64,000 bases of DNA from Endomychus coccineus (lineage: Eukaryota > Arthropoda > Insecta > Coleoptera > Endomychidae): the NCBI GenBank assembly GCA_958510875.1, contig OY294070.1, positions 43,600,306 to 43,664,305 on the forward strand, given 5' to 3'. The notes beneath the pieces were generated by a model. The model was not told the DNA's origin, did not search any database, and saw only the letters and a list, made by a program, of their open reading frames with translations. The position numbers were made by a program, and so were the translations under genes. Shown here piece by piece: positions 1-11,398 of the stretch (its first letter is position 1; every line of letters begins with the position of its first letter).

Positions 1-1182
1 AAATCGGAAAGAAAGGCAGAGTGAAATGGTGGAATGATGATTTGAAGAGAACTAGATCTGGCTGTAGGAACAAAAGGAGATTATTTCAGAATGCAAGGAG
101 AACAGGCGTGAATATTGACGAATGCAAGAGAGAGTATCTCGATGCATGGCGTGAATATAAGAATGAAATTAAGAAAGCTAAAGATAAGGATTGGCAGGAG
201 TTTGTTTCTAGACAGGGTAACTTGAATCCATGGGGAGAAGTATATAAGATTTCCAGAGGCAGGAAACTAAAGAATGTCTCAAGTAGCGTTAGAAAAGCAG
301 ATGAATCTCTAACGATAGGTTAGAAGGAAACCATGGATTCAATGTTACAAGAGTTTTTTCCTAGAGAGGCAGGCGAGAGATTGATGATGCATGAAGTGAA
401 CAGAGTACAAAAGGAGTTTGACTGGGAAGAGGTAGACACGGCTGTGAATCGAATTAAAGAAAGAAAGGCTCCTGGTTTAGATGGTTTTAGAGGTGAATGT
501 GTTGAGAGAGTATGGCAGGTATGTCGTATATCACGATTGGTGAGAGAATGAGTATCACGGGGCATCTGAAAGAGGTAAGAGGTAGAATGATTCAGTTGTT
601 AGGTTGTTTGATACGAGTGATCAAGAAGGACTGGGGATTGGGTAGAATAGCTGTACAAACGATATACAAAGGGCTGCTCATGGCATGCGCCTTGTATGTA
701 GCAAGTGTATGGTGGAAGGTAGTACGAACGAAGTCAGGGAAGGTGTTGTTAGATCGATTTGAACGGGTAGCTTTGAGTGGTTGTCTAAGAACCTGTAGAA
801 CGGTGTCGACTGATGCAATGGAAGTATTGATCGGAGTTCTTCCCTGGCGCCACCAAGTTCTGTTGCTTGCGACATTATTTTGGTGGCAAAGGGGAGGCGA
901 CATCAGCGTGGTTGGTGTAGTGAACGAATGTGAAGTAAGAGGTGCGAGTCTGGGCAAGCTGAAGAATATCTTGAAGAATGAGTTAATGAATAACTGGCAG
1001 AATGAATGGGAAACGAGTGCGGACGGTAGAGTGTTGTATGAATATATAAGTGACGTTAGGAAAGTTGAGAGTTGTGCATGGTTTTGGCTGGACTTGTATG
1101 CAGGGTTTTTAATGACCGGGCATGGAAGTATGAATGCGTTTTTGCACGAAAGAGGTTTAGCAGAGGACCCAGGTTGCCAGGT
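1..1182 (+). pseudogene. R1-like non-LTR retrotransposon ORF2 remnant, internally deleted
   Basis: Three reading-frame pieces run in order on the plus strand. Positions 21-323 read as the linker between endonuclease and reverse transcriptase (KWWNDDLKRTR, long basic/aromatic stretch). Positions 333-551 reach the start of the RT domain (KAPGLDGFRGE). From 512 the frame resumes with the C-terminal thumb and tail (ERMSITGHLKEVRGRM, then LTGHG-type MTGHGSMNAFLHERGL near 1110-1160). The catalytic RT core, including the YADD-type motif, is absent, so about 1 kb of coding sequence was deleted between roughly 500 and 520. The text stops abruptly at DPGC near 1175 where the neighbouring Harbinger transposase begins. 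The element starts before the window. Family assignment to the R1/Loa-like group rests on recalled similarity of the C-terminal tail. It is non-functional. Confidence 0.75.
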
Positions 1183-1192
1183 CAGTCTCAAG

Positions 1193-3258
1193 ATGGAGTT
1201 TACCGAGTTAGCATGTATTGCTGTTTTATTAGTGCGACGCCGAAGGCGGTTATTACAAAAACGAAGACGGTATTGGGTGCATCCTATAGTAAGCCAACGT
1301 TTACTAAAAGGGCAGTTTCATAAGTTATATCCAGATTTGAGGACCCACCCTGACAAATTTTTTAATTATTTTCGTATGTCGGTGGCGTCGTTTGACGAGC
1401 TACTTGCATCAATTGGTCCAGCGATTACGTTTGCAACAACGAATATGAGAAAACCTATTAGTCCCGAAGAAAGATTAGCAGTAACACTCAGGTAAGTAAG
1501 AATTTAATATACTTTATTCATAATTACACATTTACAAACAAACCATACGTAGAACGAGTAATATAATATTGTGTATATAAAATAATCCTACATTAAAGAT
1601 TCGCCAAGATCGATAATTTCACTGCTGGCTACTGATAAGCTTGGTGAAGGTATCGGCGTAACCTGATGAAGGTAGCTAGTTTGTGATGACTGCCATTATG
1701 GGCCAGGTTGGGGCTGCCATTGGTTATTAGTAGTCGGCTGCCATGGGATGTAGGGTGGTTGCCACTGAGAACTTCCCTGTGAAGGCTCCAGAGACTGAAG
1801 TGCATTTTGGCAATTTTTTTGTGCTTTTATGTCATTCAGAACCCTTCTAATGGTGTTCATTAGCTCCACTCTTATTGTTATTTTGTTGTCGTCGTCGAAC
1901 TTTTTCATGAGCGGCAGCAAAGATAACAAAAATTGCTTATCATCATCAAGATCATCCATAGGGTTGGTGCTGCGCTTTTCAAGCAGCTTCAAAATATCCT
2001 GCTCGAAATTATTATTAGTTGGCCTTTTTTTCATTGATTTAGGTGTCTCAGTAGGTTGTACAGGAGGTATTGGAGGAACTTCCACTGGTTCCGTGTCAGT
2101 GATCGGGGCTGCATTGCTTTCAGCTGTGACCGAACACAAAGACGATGTCGTTTGACGATCTTCCATCGTGGTCCGCAAAAACTGTAACTGGTCGAAGTAC
2201 ATGTATTTCCTTCTCTTCTTTGCAGCACCACCAGAAGGGTTTTTTTGCAGAGCCAGCTCTCGCCTCATGCAGTCTCTTAAGGACTTCCATCTTTTTTGTA
2301 CTTCTTTGCCTGTAACAATAAAAGTACTATAACTGAAGTTTGAAAAATAATATGTTGATATTTTCTTCAGGTGTTTGGCATCGGGAAATAGCTTAGCTTC
2401 TCTTCACTACGAATACCTTTTGGGACGAACAACCATCGGTTCCATTGTTAAACATACGTGTACAGCTATCTGGGCTTTACTACGTTCTACTCACATGGGA
2501 GAGAAAACTCAAGAGGAATGGGAGCAGATAGCAGAAAAATTTTACGAATATTCCTCTTTTCCAAACTGCATTGGTGCGATAGATGGGAAGCATATTCGGA
2601 TTACCAATCCGAATCATTCAGGTTCTCAATATTTCAACTACAAGAGTTTTTTCTCAATTGTACTTCTTGGCTTGGTTGACGCTGATTACTGCTTCATTGC
2701 GATTGACGTTGGAGCATATGGAAAATCCAGCGATTCAAATGTATTTAAAAATTCTGTTTTGGGTCAACGAATAAGACAAAAAACAACTATATATTCCACC
2801 CCCAAAACCACTACCACATGATGACAATGGTAGATGTATGCCACATGTTATAGTGGGGGATGAAGCATTTGCTTTATCAAGGGACGTTGTGAGACCATAC
2901 CCCAACAGAAATCTTACGTGAAAAGCAAAGAATTTTTAATTACAGATTAACAAGGGCAAGAAGAATGGTAGAATGTGCCTTTGGTATATTAGCCAATAAA
3001 TGGAGAATTCTTCATAAGGCTATGGATGTAGATGTGGAATTTGCACAATTAATAACACAAACTTGCTGTGTTCTACACAACTTTGTTCGGAAAAGAGATG
3101 GAACGCATTATGAAGATACCTTGTATGATTGCTCTCTTGATGATATTGCTCGTGTAGGAACCAGAGCTGATGGCGATGGAATATCTAACAGGGACTATTT
3201 TGCAGATTATTTTATCTCCCCAAGAGGTGAAATACCGTGGCAATATGACAAAATATGA
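1193..3258 (+). pseudogene. PIF/Harbinger transposase (HARBI1-like), two exons, frameshifted
   Basis: Exon 1 is 1193-1491 (ATG at 1193) and ends at the donor GTAAGT at 1492. The acceptor TTTTCTTCAG ends at 2370 and exon 2 starts at 2371; the splice makes a codon R across the junction and gives the HARBI1-like text LAVTLR/CLASGNSLASLHYEYL. The DDE residues are visible: D in GAIDGKHIRI (about 2573-2600), D in VGDEAFALS (about 2858-2885, shifted frame) and E in RMVECAFGILANKWRI (about 2965-3010). One frameshift lies in the A-run near 2778 and another near 2920, so no intact protein is made. The enzyme would cut and join element ends, usually with a DNA-binding partner; that partner (MADF protein) lies on the opposite strand inside this gene's intron. 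C-terminal coding ends at 3258. Confidence 0.85.
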
Positions 3259-3755
3259 AATACCTTATGTATAAGGTTTTACTTGAAACTTTGAATTCAT
3301 AATAATATATGAGTATGTTGATTATTTAATTGTACATTTCTGTGGTCACATAAATTGTGCATTAACGAAAAATATTTTTTTTTTTGTTATTAATGGTACC
3401 TAAAATAATTTAATAGGGGGAACAGTTGTATTGAAGAAGAAACCTAAATTACTTTAACTACACTGTACAAAACTTTGATAATTTGTTAATTAACTCTAGA
3501 ATGATTATTAAAAAACTATGTCCTACCTTTTTCGGACTTTTCTTTGGATTCCAAGTCTTTCCAATTCGGCACAACGTGTTCGCATACTTCTTCCCATAAT
3601 TTGGTTTTCAAATTACCATCGCTGTATTCTGGTAATGCCGTGTTGTAAAGTCCAGGCCGAACCTCGATTTCCAAAATTAATCTTTCGGTGTTATTAATTT
3701 CACACATTGTGGACGTGTGCACCGTACGAAATACTTTACCGAAATGCCAGGCCAA
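1696..3755 (-). CDS. MADF-BESS DNA-binding protein of the Harbinger element, two exons
   Basis: Exon 1 on the minus strand runs from about 3707 (ATG giving MCEINNTERLI; an upstream in-frame ATG is at 3755) to 3527 and ends at a GGTAGGAC donor. Exon 2 runs 2309-1696 after a TTGTTACAG acceptor. Phases match: the junction reads EK-G-KEVQKRWKSLRDCMRREL. Residues 5-90 form a MADF (Myb/SANT-like) domain: ERLILEIEVRPGLYN, LWEEVCEHV, VQKRWKSLRD. The C-terminal segment DDDKQFLLSLLPLMKKF is a BESS motif used for protein-protein contact. In PIF/Harbinger elements a MADF or Myb-like protein helps the transposase reach DNA ends; I infer that role here. No stop interrupts it, unlike its transposase partner, so it may still be translatable. 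Its intron (2310-3526) contains transposase exon 2. Confidence 0.8.
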
Positions 3756-3954
3756 ATACTAGCGACAAAATAGTAGCCCGTATGTTCATTCCTGTAGAAA
3801 CCGGTTTACTGAATAGCTTGCTACGATCGCTTGGCGTCTCTTTTGTCGCCGACAAATAGAACACGTTTCATTCCGGGCGACTGTCGTCAGCGGATGCCGC
3901 TAGAAGCTACAAAATTGTCGCTCGTGTACGCACAAACCTGGAAGTTCATTTGTA

Positions 3955-6394
3955 TCATTTTGAGCTACACGACTGTCGCGCTGCAGTAGTCGCCCGTCGG
4001 TACATGCCCTTTGGGTTTGGTTTCTGTATAGGTTTGGTTATTCCAGATTTTGTAACTTTGGCGTTTAAGAAGTTCAATTGAATCTGGGACCCATTGAAGT
4101 CTTTTCTGTAGAGTAAAGTCATTGCCCCTTCAACAGCCTGGACTTGAACCATATCATTGATATATGGCCTCTCAGAATTGCTTCTGTTAATTTTATGGAG
4201 AGACGAGTGGTCTTCCCAAAGAAAAGAATTAGGGAGCTGCATTTCCAAGATATCGACTTTCCCGGAATTCGCATTTTGAACAGCGCGTTTGAAATCAGTA
4301 AAGTCGTACACTCTTTTAATTTTTTTCAACGACTTTTTCACCTGGTGGTGAAATGAATCTGCACTCATGAATGAGTGCCCGGGCTCGAAATAATTAATTT
4401 ATATTGTATCTGCTGTAATTTCGTTGCAATTAACTGCATAGACCAAAAACGAGAAGAATGCCTAGTTCTTATTTTGAGATGTGCAGTTGTCTACCCACAG
4501 GATAATTTATTTCGCATAGCTAGGAAAAACTGATAGAATGTGCTGATGATATCTTCTTTATTTCTTCCTTGAATAGCAGCATGCCAAAGAGCAGCCAAAG
4601 GTTTTATATTTTTATTTTTGGTGCCTACTGCGGCGAATGTTTCATTATATACAATGAGACGTTGAATGAATATAACAGATTTGGAATTATCACATCTAGG
4701 TAACATCATTACCTTCTCTAGGTCAGCAGAGTAGATAACTTCACCATCTTCAGGATGTTTATTAGAATGATTTTTGTATTGAGCTCTAGCAACATTAGCC
4801 TTTTTTATATGGGTGCTGAATTTCTTGCAGTCTGCAGTCATCTCGCATATTTTTCTGTGAATGAGGGTCAATCTTGAAATGCTCGCATATTTCACATTCT
4901 TCGTGTCCCAGTTTCACGAAGGAAATGTTTAACTGCTGCACAATTGATCGATATAGATCATACGAACAGGCAAATTCTGCATGTTTTTTTCGGAAGTCAG
5001 CAAACATATCTTTGATCGTTAAATCACTTGGTAGATAACGTCTGTTCGGAGCAAGCTCTCGACGATAGTGTGAAATGGAGGGTTTGAATGACTCCGCATT
5101 CCTTTCGTTCACAGTATGATCCAATTTATTGTGAGGTATTCGCCTTCGTCGACCATCAGTGAGTAATGCTTTGTCGGAAGATTTACACAAATTTTGGAGA
5201 ATTTTATCATTATTGTGGTAAAAACCAAGTGTGGCAAAAAAAAATGTCTTACATATAATTTTTGATTCCCCATATTCATTCTTCAAGAAGTATGTTAATG
5301 TAAAAGTTCTACGACTCTCTGGTCCAGCTGTTTTGCGTTTAACTGTCGATTTGCTTGTATAGGACATCATAAAATTTGTTTGCTGATCCCTACGCAGTCT
5401 CCAAAATTGTTCATTTATATCTATCCTTCTAGCTTCATTAATATTTTGCTTGAACTTTTTCCGACAGTTTTCAACACATCCAGTCTTAACAGGATGTGCT
5501 TTTTTTATTTTATTAAGTTTTATTGCTTTTCTCTCTAGGACGTTGGACTTGAATTTTCTACGTTTTCTGTTCTCTCCTTTCTTAGTTAAATTAATTTCTG
5601 TTTCATTTTCGTCTACATCTGAATCTTGTTCATTGGTTGAGACTGTTTTATTACTTTCAATGTTTGGTGAGTGCTGCTCCAAGTCTAATGCCAATTTGTC
5701 ACCAACTTGATGAAATATCACCACTGCTGTATTCGCATCTCCTATGTTTATGACCGAATTCTGCTCTGTTTGTTCACCCACGTTTTCGTGAATATTCATA
5801 TTTACGTCGAAGTCTGCCCCGTTGTTGCCCTGGTGAAACATTCCTTCCATTTCCAATGTCCCTGTAACCACTGCCTGAACAATATATTGAGACAGTAATT
5901 CCTCGTTCACCACGTTTGTTACTGATCCTTGTTCTCTATGTTCTTCTAACGACGCACCTGTTACATTCCCAGTTGTTTTCACTTCTACTATTTCTATAAT
6001 GATATCTTGACCTAGCACCTGATTATCTGCATCCAAATCTACTTCCATCGCTACTTCGTCTTCTCTCTGGTTCATGGAATATTCTGTTTCATTCAACACA
6101 TCAGTTTAGATGAAACTGTCTCGTGAATTATCTGTTTCCATTATGTCAACAACATAAGGCTTGAACTCCTATCCCTTCATGGTCTATACTCGAAAAACTC
6201 TGGAAGTCTTCACTTTCAGTCAAATTTTCTTCATGAGTGGTTTCAGCCAATATGATTTCAGCATTTTTTATTGTGTTTTGCCAATCCGTATTAGGTCTTG
6301 TCAATTTTCGTTCATTTATTTGCTCGTCTTCACACAACCTCTGATTATTTGACAATTTTAAAGAAAGTTCCAGAATGTGTTTGCCTCTGCTCAT
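3955..6394 (-). pseudogene. Broken transposase-like gene (DDE-type, unassigned arthropod family)
   Basis: Read from 6394 downward the pieces form one gene: N-terminus MSRGKHILELSLK right after a TTGTTACAG acceptor-like site; an acidic, Asn/Glu-rich segment with a frame change and a stop near 6100-6150; a basic region KKGENRKRRKFKSN; a cysteine/aromatic domain (GCVENCRKKF, FWRLRRDQQ, SHYRRELAPNRRYLPSDL); a CEICEHF motif near 4880; then SADLEKVMMLPRCDNSKS. At 4470-4500 WVDNCTSQNKN precedes a stop, and the third frame gives EPGHSFMSADSFHHQV near 4350. The D in VDNCTSQNKN and E/D in EPGHxxMSADS look like metal-binding residues of a DDE nuclease, an inference. At least three frameshifts/stops are visible. 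I recognise the family as a multi-copy uncharacterised arthropod type but cannot name the superfamily. Confidence 0.6.
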
Positions 6395-6939
6395 CCTGTA
6401 ACAAGAATAAATAACTGATTGTTGTAGCCTTCATCATTGCACTTCCAACGAATCACCCTGTTGAAACATATTTTTTTTGGGAATAATTCAGATGTTAATA
6501 GATTTTAATCGAAATATTTCATGACATCCGGAACTAGTTCCGATGTAATTGAAAGAAATCTCTGAAGATATCACCTTTCACGTGTATCAATACACAGTTA
6601 CCACTCATTCGCTTAGTAAAGTGCAATCAAAAGTAGTGCTTTTAATCAGAATTTGTAAAAATTAAGTTTTAAAATTATTTCAGTTTCCTCCAAAACAGAT
6701 GAAAATTGATTATTTACGACTTTCGCGATGTAACCTACATACAAAACCGAATGAATACATTAATAAAAAATTTAAAATACTAGAATTTGACTTCAGAAGT
6801 TGGAGAATAAAACTCAAATTTTACACAAAACTTTTAACATTTAATTTAAAAATGCTGACAAATTGTTTCACCACACTGTGGCATTATCAAAGCGAGGAGT
6901 TATCAACTAAAGCTAAATCTAAAAGTATGTCCTTAAATA
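6395..6939. other. Non-coding AT-rich stretch, probably partly Penelope 3' UTR
   Basis: No convincing coding sequence. The part from about 6650 to 6939 lies immediately downstream (minus sense) of the Penelope GIY-YIG coding end and is likely its 3' untranslated region. I found no terminal repeat or target duplication here. Confidence 0.3.
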
Positions 6940-7601
6940 TCAGGGATCAGAATGTGGTGCAAATTGAGGGATGGGGGTGGATAATGGTGGGAGTGTGTTT
7001 ACAAAATTGTTAAGAAGCGGTGAATTATATGTGTCGATTTGATCATTTAATATTACATTATTATTGTTTTTTGCGTGTTTCAAAATTTCTATGGATTCTA
7101 ATATATTAAGTTTATGTCCTTTTTCCTGAATATGTAGAATATCAGGATTAAGGGTGAAATTGTGGTTATGTTCTAACAGGTGATTTGCGTAATTAGAGTC
7201 TTCTTTTTTGAGCCTGTAACTTCTCAAATGTTCATTGAACCTTACGCTGAAACTGCGTCCAGTTTGTCCTATGTACAAAGCACTACAGTCATCACATCTC
7301 AGTCTGTAAAATCCAGATTTCTTTAAGTTATCTTTTTTAGATTTCGAGTTATCAATATACGAGCATAGGTTATTTGTTGTTTTAAAGGCGACGTTTTTAT
7401 TCTGTTTTTTAAGGAATTGAGATATTTTTAGTGAATGTTTACCTAAATATGTCAGACATGTAAAATTTGATTTTGTATTACTATTAATTTGCGGATAAAT
7501 TATGCTTAAGGCTTTTTTATTGAGTTTATTTTGGAGTATTTTATTAATTATCTTGACATTATAACCGTTATTTTTGGCAATATCTACGATTCTGTTTAAT
7601 T
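6940..7601 (-). pseudogene. Penelope-like retroelement: RT thumb, linker and GIY-YIG endonuclease
   Basis: The minus strand is open from about 7600 to 6940. It starts within the RT C-terminal region (YNVKIINKILQNKL), continues through the linker (YLGKHSLKISQFLKKQ; YRLRCDDC, a CxxC zinc-like pair) and into the GIY-YIG endonuclease: LYIGQTGRSFSVRFNEHLR, with the downstream ANHLLEHNH segment, ending at FAPHSDP. GIY-YIG endonucleases nick target DNA to prime reverse transcription of Penelope elements. Everything upstream of the RT thumb is missing: the reading passes directly into an ISL2EU-type transposase at 7602. The fragment is thus 5'-truncated, as is common after incomplete reverse transcription. 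The remaining frame has no stop. Confidence 0.85.
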
Positions 7602-8634
7602 CTAAGCATTGGGAGCAACAATCAATGCAGGTTTCAAAAGATGGTAACCCTTGTGTACACAGTATGATTGACGTAATACTTGAAATGTCCGACTTTTGGG
7701 TATTTTTATGTGCGTCCCGTCAATATAAGCTATTGCTCTTCGATAATTTGGTTCAGGATTGTAAAGGGTATTTGCAAAATCCGTAACATGTCTAGTAATA
7801 TATTGGCCCCTCTCTATATGCTGATACCCTACATTTTGTGGAACGAATTGTTGTAATAATGATACACGCACTTTTTGAATTGCCAAGCTCACAGCTTGAC
7901 GACTGGAATAGGAAAACATGCCCATCAAGAATTGATCGGAAAGTCCTTGTCGTAATTTGCACAAGAAACATAACAAATCTTTCTTCGCTATTGCTCTATT
8001 TTTCTGATGAATATTGACGCGATTGCAAAATTCAAAGAGGTCTGTAAACTGCACTTTTTTTATTGGAGTTAACGCCTGGGACTCTTCATCAGTAAAATTA
8101 TCCTCGTTATTGTATTTATTTGTTGATTTATAGTTCAGCACAGCTTCTCGTAACGATACTAGCATATGTTTGAGTTCATTACCTTTCAAATTGTATGGTC
8201 TTGTTATTCCTCTAAGCCCATTCATAAAAGGTGGCAGAAGATGTTCCTCCTCATTCAAATGACCACCACAGATTCTGACGCCGTCAGGTGCAAACATTCC
8301 GGTCTTCAGAAATACATCCAACTCACCAGAAGGTGACATTCTACCAAGATTTTAAAATCTACCACATACAAAACATGACGTATGAGAGGTTCGCAACAAA
8401 ACTTTAAGTACAGTTGGATCGGGATCTTCTTCATAAGCTTGTATCTCTGAGAGAATACTCAAATGACAGTTTCGGCAAATCTTTGTCTGTTCAATAAAAG
8501 GTATTTGAGGCAATTCTAATTCATTCCTTCGACGTTCGGCAATGGCTCAGCTTTCTTCGTCCAAACGTACCATTTGCGGTGTTCCATTGTACTCACAAAC
8601 AAAACATTCAAATCTCACTCCGAAATTATACGCC
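7602..8634 (-). pseudogene. ISL2EU-type DDE transposase, cut at its 3' side by the Penelope copy
   Basis: The minus strand starts at ATG 8634 (MAYNFGVRFECFVCEY). The N-terminal about 100 residues hold paired cysteines (CFVCEY, CRNCHLS, CFVCGRF), a likely zinc-binding domain, with in-frame stops after LDEES and after CGRF. The main domain (8339-7602) has the helix-turn-helix-like segment CFLCKLRQGLSDQFL and MFSYSSRQAVSLAI, then the catalytic region IAYIDGTHIKIPKS and LRQSYCVHKGYHLLKPALIVAP. The first catalytic D is in YIDGTHI. The remaining catalytic part is absent because the Penelope fragment begins within VAPN. Superfamily naming (IS4EU/ISL2EU) is from memory of these motifs. Confidence 0.7.
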
Positions 8635-8835
8635 ATATTCAACTTTATATTGACATGAAGTAACAAACAAACAAAACCTTGCTAGAAACTTTGACATCAT
8701 TTCCAAAGCCATCTACAGAAAAATGTGTTTTTCTGCAGTAAAGGGATGCAATGTTTTCATATTATCCAGTAGGTACCCTTCAAGTTCGAGAATGAATAAA
8801 CAATTTTTAAAAGAAATCTGGACTATATTCTTATA

Positions 8836-9503
8836 CAGGGTGGGGCAATAGTGTGTATTTCGATTTCTAGAGTTGTTCTATTGTGATATCGACTTGAAAA
8901 CGAAAGTTAACTAGACAACAGAATCTAGCACAAGAATGTTTTGCATTTACAGGGCGATACGAAAAAAATCGGGTTGGAAGGTGAATTGCATTATTTTAAA
9001 AAGAAATATCATTATTAATAATAATAAAAATAATGATAATGATATATATTAGTGAATTTTTCAAACATCTACATAACCTCCATTCACCACTACACCTACT
9101 ATTATTGATTGTCTCTGAATCACTTGGACTTTACGACTTTTTGGTCGAAATTGGGTAGTCCATTTGCAGATGCATACCTTGAAAATCCCTGACGTTAAGA
9201 TGATAGATTTAGAAAGAAAAAAAAGGCCATTTTATAGACAGACTTGTAATATTTCTCATTCTTTTTCATGGCCTAAAATTATTCAGGATGGTCGAACAAT
9301 ATTTTTCAGTAGGTACGGTACTTTTCGAATATAACTTTCGATTTCTTTTAAAAGGAACACTCCTCATATTTTCCGACTATGTGATGTAGAATACGGTGTA
9401 GAATAGGATTCATAAACATTTTTTCATTGTAGATCCCTAAGACGATTTGTAACCATTTTCGAATTATTGCACTTTAAAAATTGTAAGTAGCTGGAACACA
9501 CTG
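8836..9503. mobile_element. Possible non-autonomous Tc1/mariner-type element (weak inverted ends)
   Basis: TA precedes CAGGGTGGGGCA at 8836, and the other end reads, in reverse complement, CAGTGTGTTCCA next to TA at 9504-9505. The ends match imperfectly (about 8 of 12 bases). No coding sequence lies between. The pairing could be coincidental. Confidence 0.25.
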
Positions 9504-9978
9504 TATAATTGACCAAATGTAGCAATACCAAAGAAAAATACTTTTAACAGTATGTCATAGTAATGACTGTTTAGATCTTGATTATTCGGAAAAGTGATTA
9601 TTATCCAGGATAACGTTTCGTGTTGTTTAACAATGAAGAACAAATGAAAGTTTTCATTGGCCTCTAGCGCCAAAACCAGCCTATAGAAAAAGTTGTGCCC
9701 ATTGAACTTTTTGTTCGGAATGACTTGGACTATAACATATCAAAAATTCAGCCAATTCGACAGGGGGCCACTTTCCCTACTAAAGTGTGCGGTATCCTTT
9801 GTTCCAAATTATGTGTAAGAGAATAAAAATAATGTGCAAAGTAGTTGTTAAATTGAAATGAGATGGCACAAAATATGATGTTTTTGAAATAAAATGTTTG
9901 ATTGAGAATGGTGTAAAATAAATAAAATGTTGACACCTAATCGTCTATTAATATGTGATATATGAGTCAGATTTATAA
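9504..9978. other. Non-coding AT-rich stretch
   Basis: Nothing recognised. Short open frames here are uneven in composition and match no family I know. Confidence 0.4.
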
Positions 9979-10310
9979 TTGCAATTGATTGTTTTTTGTA
10001 CAGTTTAATATACTTGTAATGTAATATTTGTAAAATTGTTTGAAACTTGAAAATATAAGTATACACACATTATGTTAATGTTGTAATATGTTTATCAGAA
10101 TAACTTGAATCAATGTTTGTACAATTCATTCATACAAGTAACATTTGCAATTAATGGATGGTTTTTTGTACAGTTTAATATACTTACTTGTAATGTAATG
10201 TTTTTAAGACTGTATGAAACTTGGAAATATAAGTATACACACATTAAGTTAATGTTGTAATTCAGAAAAACTTGAATGAATGTTTGTACAATTCATTTAT
10301 ACATGTAAGA
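9979..10310. repeat. Two-copy tandem duplication, about 166 bp each
   Basis: Copy 1 (9979-10143) and copy 2 (10144-10310) share long stretches such as GTTTTTTGTACAGTTTAATA and AAATATAAGTATACACACAT in the same order. A third start (TTTGGAATTAAT) at 10311 breaks off quickly. The copies differ by small indels, so the duplication is not recent. Confidence 0.8.
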
Positions 10311-10355
10311 TTTGGAATTAATAGTGTTTGATCAATTTGAGATGTTTATACTTAC

Positions 10356-10673
10356 CGTAGACCATAGAGATATTTGGTGTTCTAGAAGGACCTGCAACTG
10401 GTTCAGTTTCAGTTTGTTGTTTCTTTTCATTTAATTCAACAACATCTTTCACAACTTGCCAAATTTTCGTACCATCAGGTTGAGTGATACGCCTCAACCG
10501 TAATTTTGGTATTACGGTTTCATCATTGTTTGTGGAATCTATAAATGTGTATTCGATTGTTCATATCATTCAAAACGGATTGTTCTGCATTAATTACCAT
10601 TTGCGTTCCTTCCAGAATTATTTTGCTGCGTATTCTGTAGTTTAGTATGTGTAAACCTTGTATTTCTCGGCAT
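10356..10673 (-). CDS. Candidate small spliced gene, first two coding exons; product unknown
   Basis: On the minus strand an ATG at 10673 opens exon 1 (10673-10598, MPRNTRFTHTKLQ...) ending at GTAATT. A 59-base intron ends in TTTATAG, and exon 2 (10538-10356) continues in phase to a GTAAG donor. Together they give about 86 residues, rich in Asn/Gln/Thr, with a more ordered part LRLRRITQPDGTKIWQVVKDVVELNEKK. Upstream, a good acceptor (TTTTATGTTTTAG) and donor (GTAAGTG) bracket a non-coding exon at about 10857-10789, consistent with a spliced 5' UTR. I found no downstream exon and do not recognise the protein. The consistent splice phases and biased composition make chance less likely, but transcript evidence is needed. 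Confidence 0.4.
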
Positions 10674-11398
10674 TATGAAACAGAAATAACGATTTTAGTA
10701 ATAATATATAAACAGCAAAATATTATTGTATACGTCTGTGTGGATGTGTTTAAAAAAAACAATATACACCAACACACTTACCTATAGGTATGTAGCTTTC
10801 TCGATACTCAATCTTCGCATACAATAAAAGAGCTACAATTCATTTAGCAGTTGACCTAAAACATAAAAGAAATGAATAAAAAATGCAAAGTATATGAAAT
10901 AGGTTCAGATTTTATATGACTGAGCTGAATATCATTTATAATATCGAAACATCTATAATGGATGCTTTGGAGTAGGCTAAACCTGATAACTTTTACCAGT
11001 ACTGAAGTATTTTACTTACAAATCAAGATGATATAGCTATTCTTGATGTATTTTTCATATATGCAGAATAATGGTTATGCCCTGATGAATTTTAAGAGAA
11101 CACCCTCATTGCCAGAGAGTCTACTAACTCATTTCTCTCAATGCCTGGCCAGTCAGAGCTGTCACTTTGTTATTCTTGTTTTGACGTGTATGAACTTTTC
11201 AATAGTTTCATATCGTTCCTAAGTTACAATGATAGAAGGCGATTGCCTTGAAAGCAGCTCGAGTATAATTTTAAATAAATGAAAAATGAAATAATTTCCT
11301 TACGATCGTATATATGCAGGATTATAATTATAAACTTTAATATTAATAATGCAAACATGTAAAACTAAATTATCTAAGAAGTAGATAAGTGTACTTAC

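Noticed and set aside
592..1191. Minus-strand 199-codon frame
   Set aside because: It is the shadow of the R1-like C-terminal coding sequence on the plus strand.
1829..2155. Plus-strand 108-codon hydrophobic/Ser-rich frame
   Set aside because: It is antisense to the MADF-BESS exon 2.
5450..5898. Plus-strand hydrophobic frames that look like membrane proteins
   Set aside because: They are antisense to the acidic and basic regions of the broken transposase-like gene; the hydrophobicity comes from reverse-complemented Lys/Glu/Asn codons.
9464..10066. Minus-strand open frames of 62-72 codons
   Set aside because: Phe/Ile/Leu/Asn-rich translations of AT-rich DNA, overlapping a tandem duplication; no splice or domain support.
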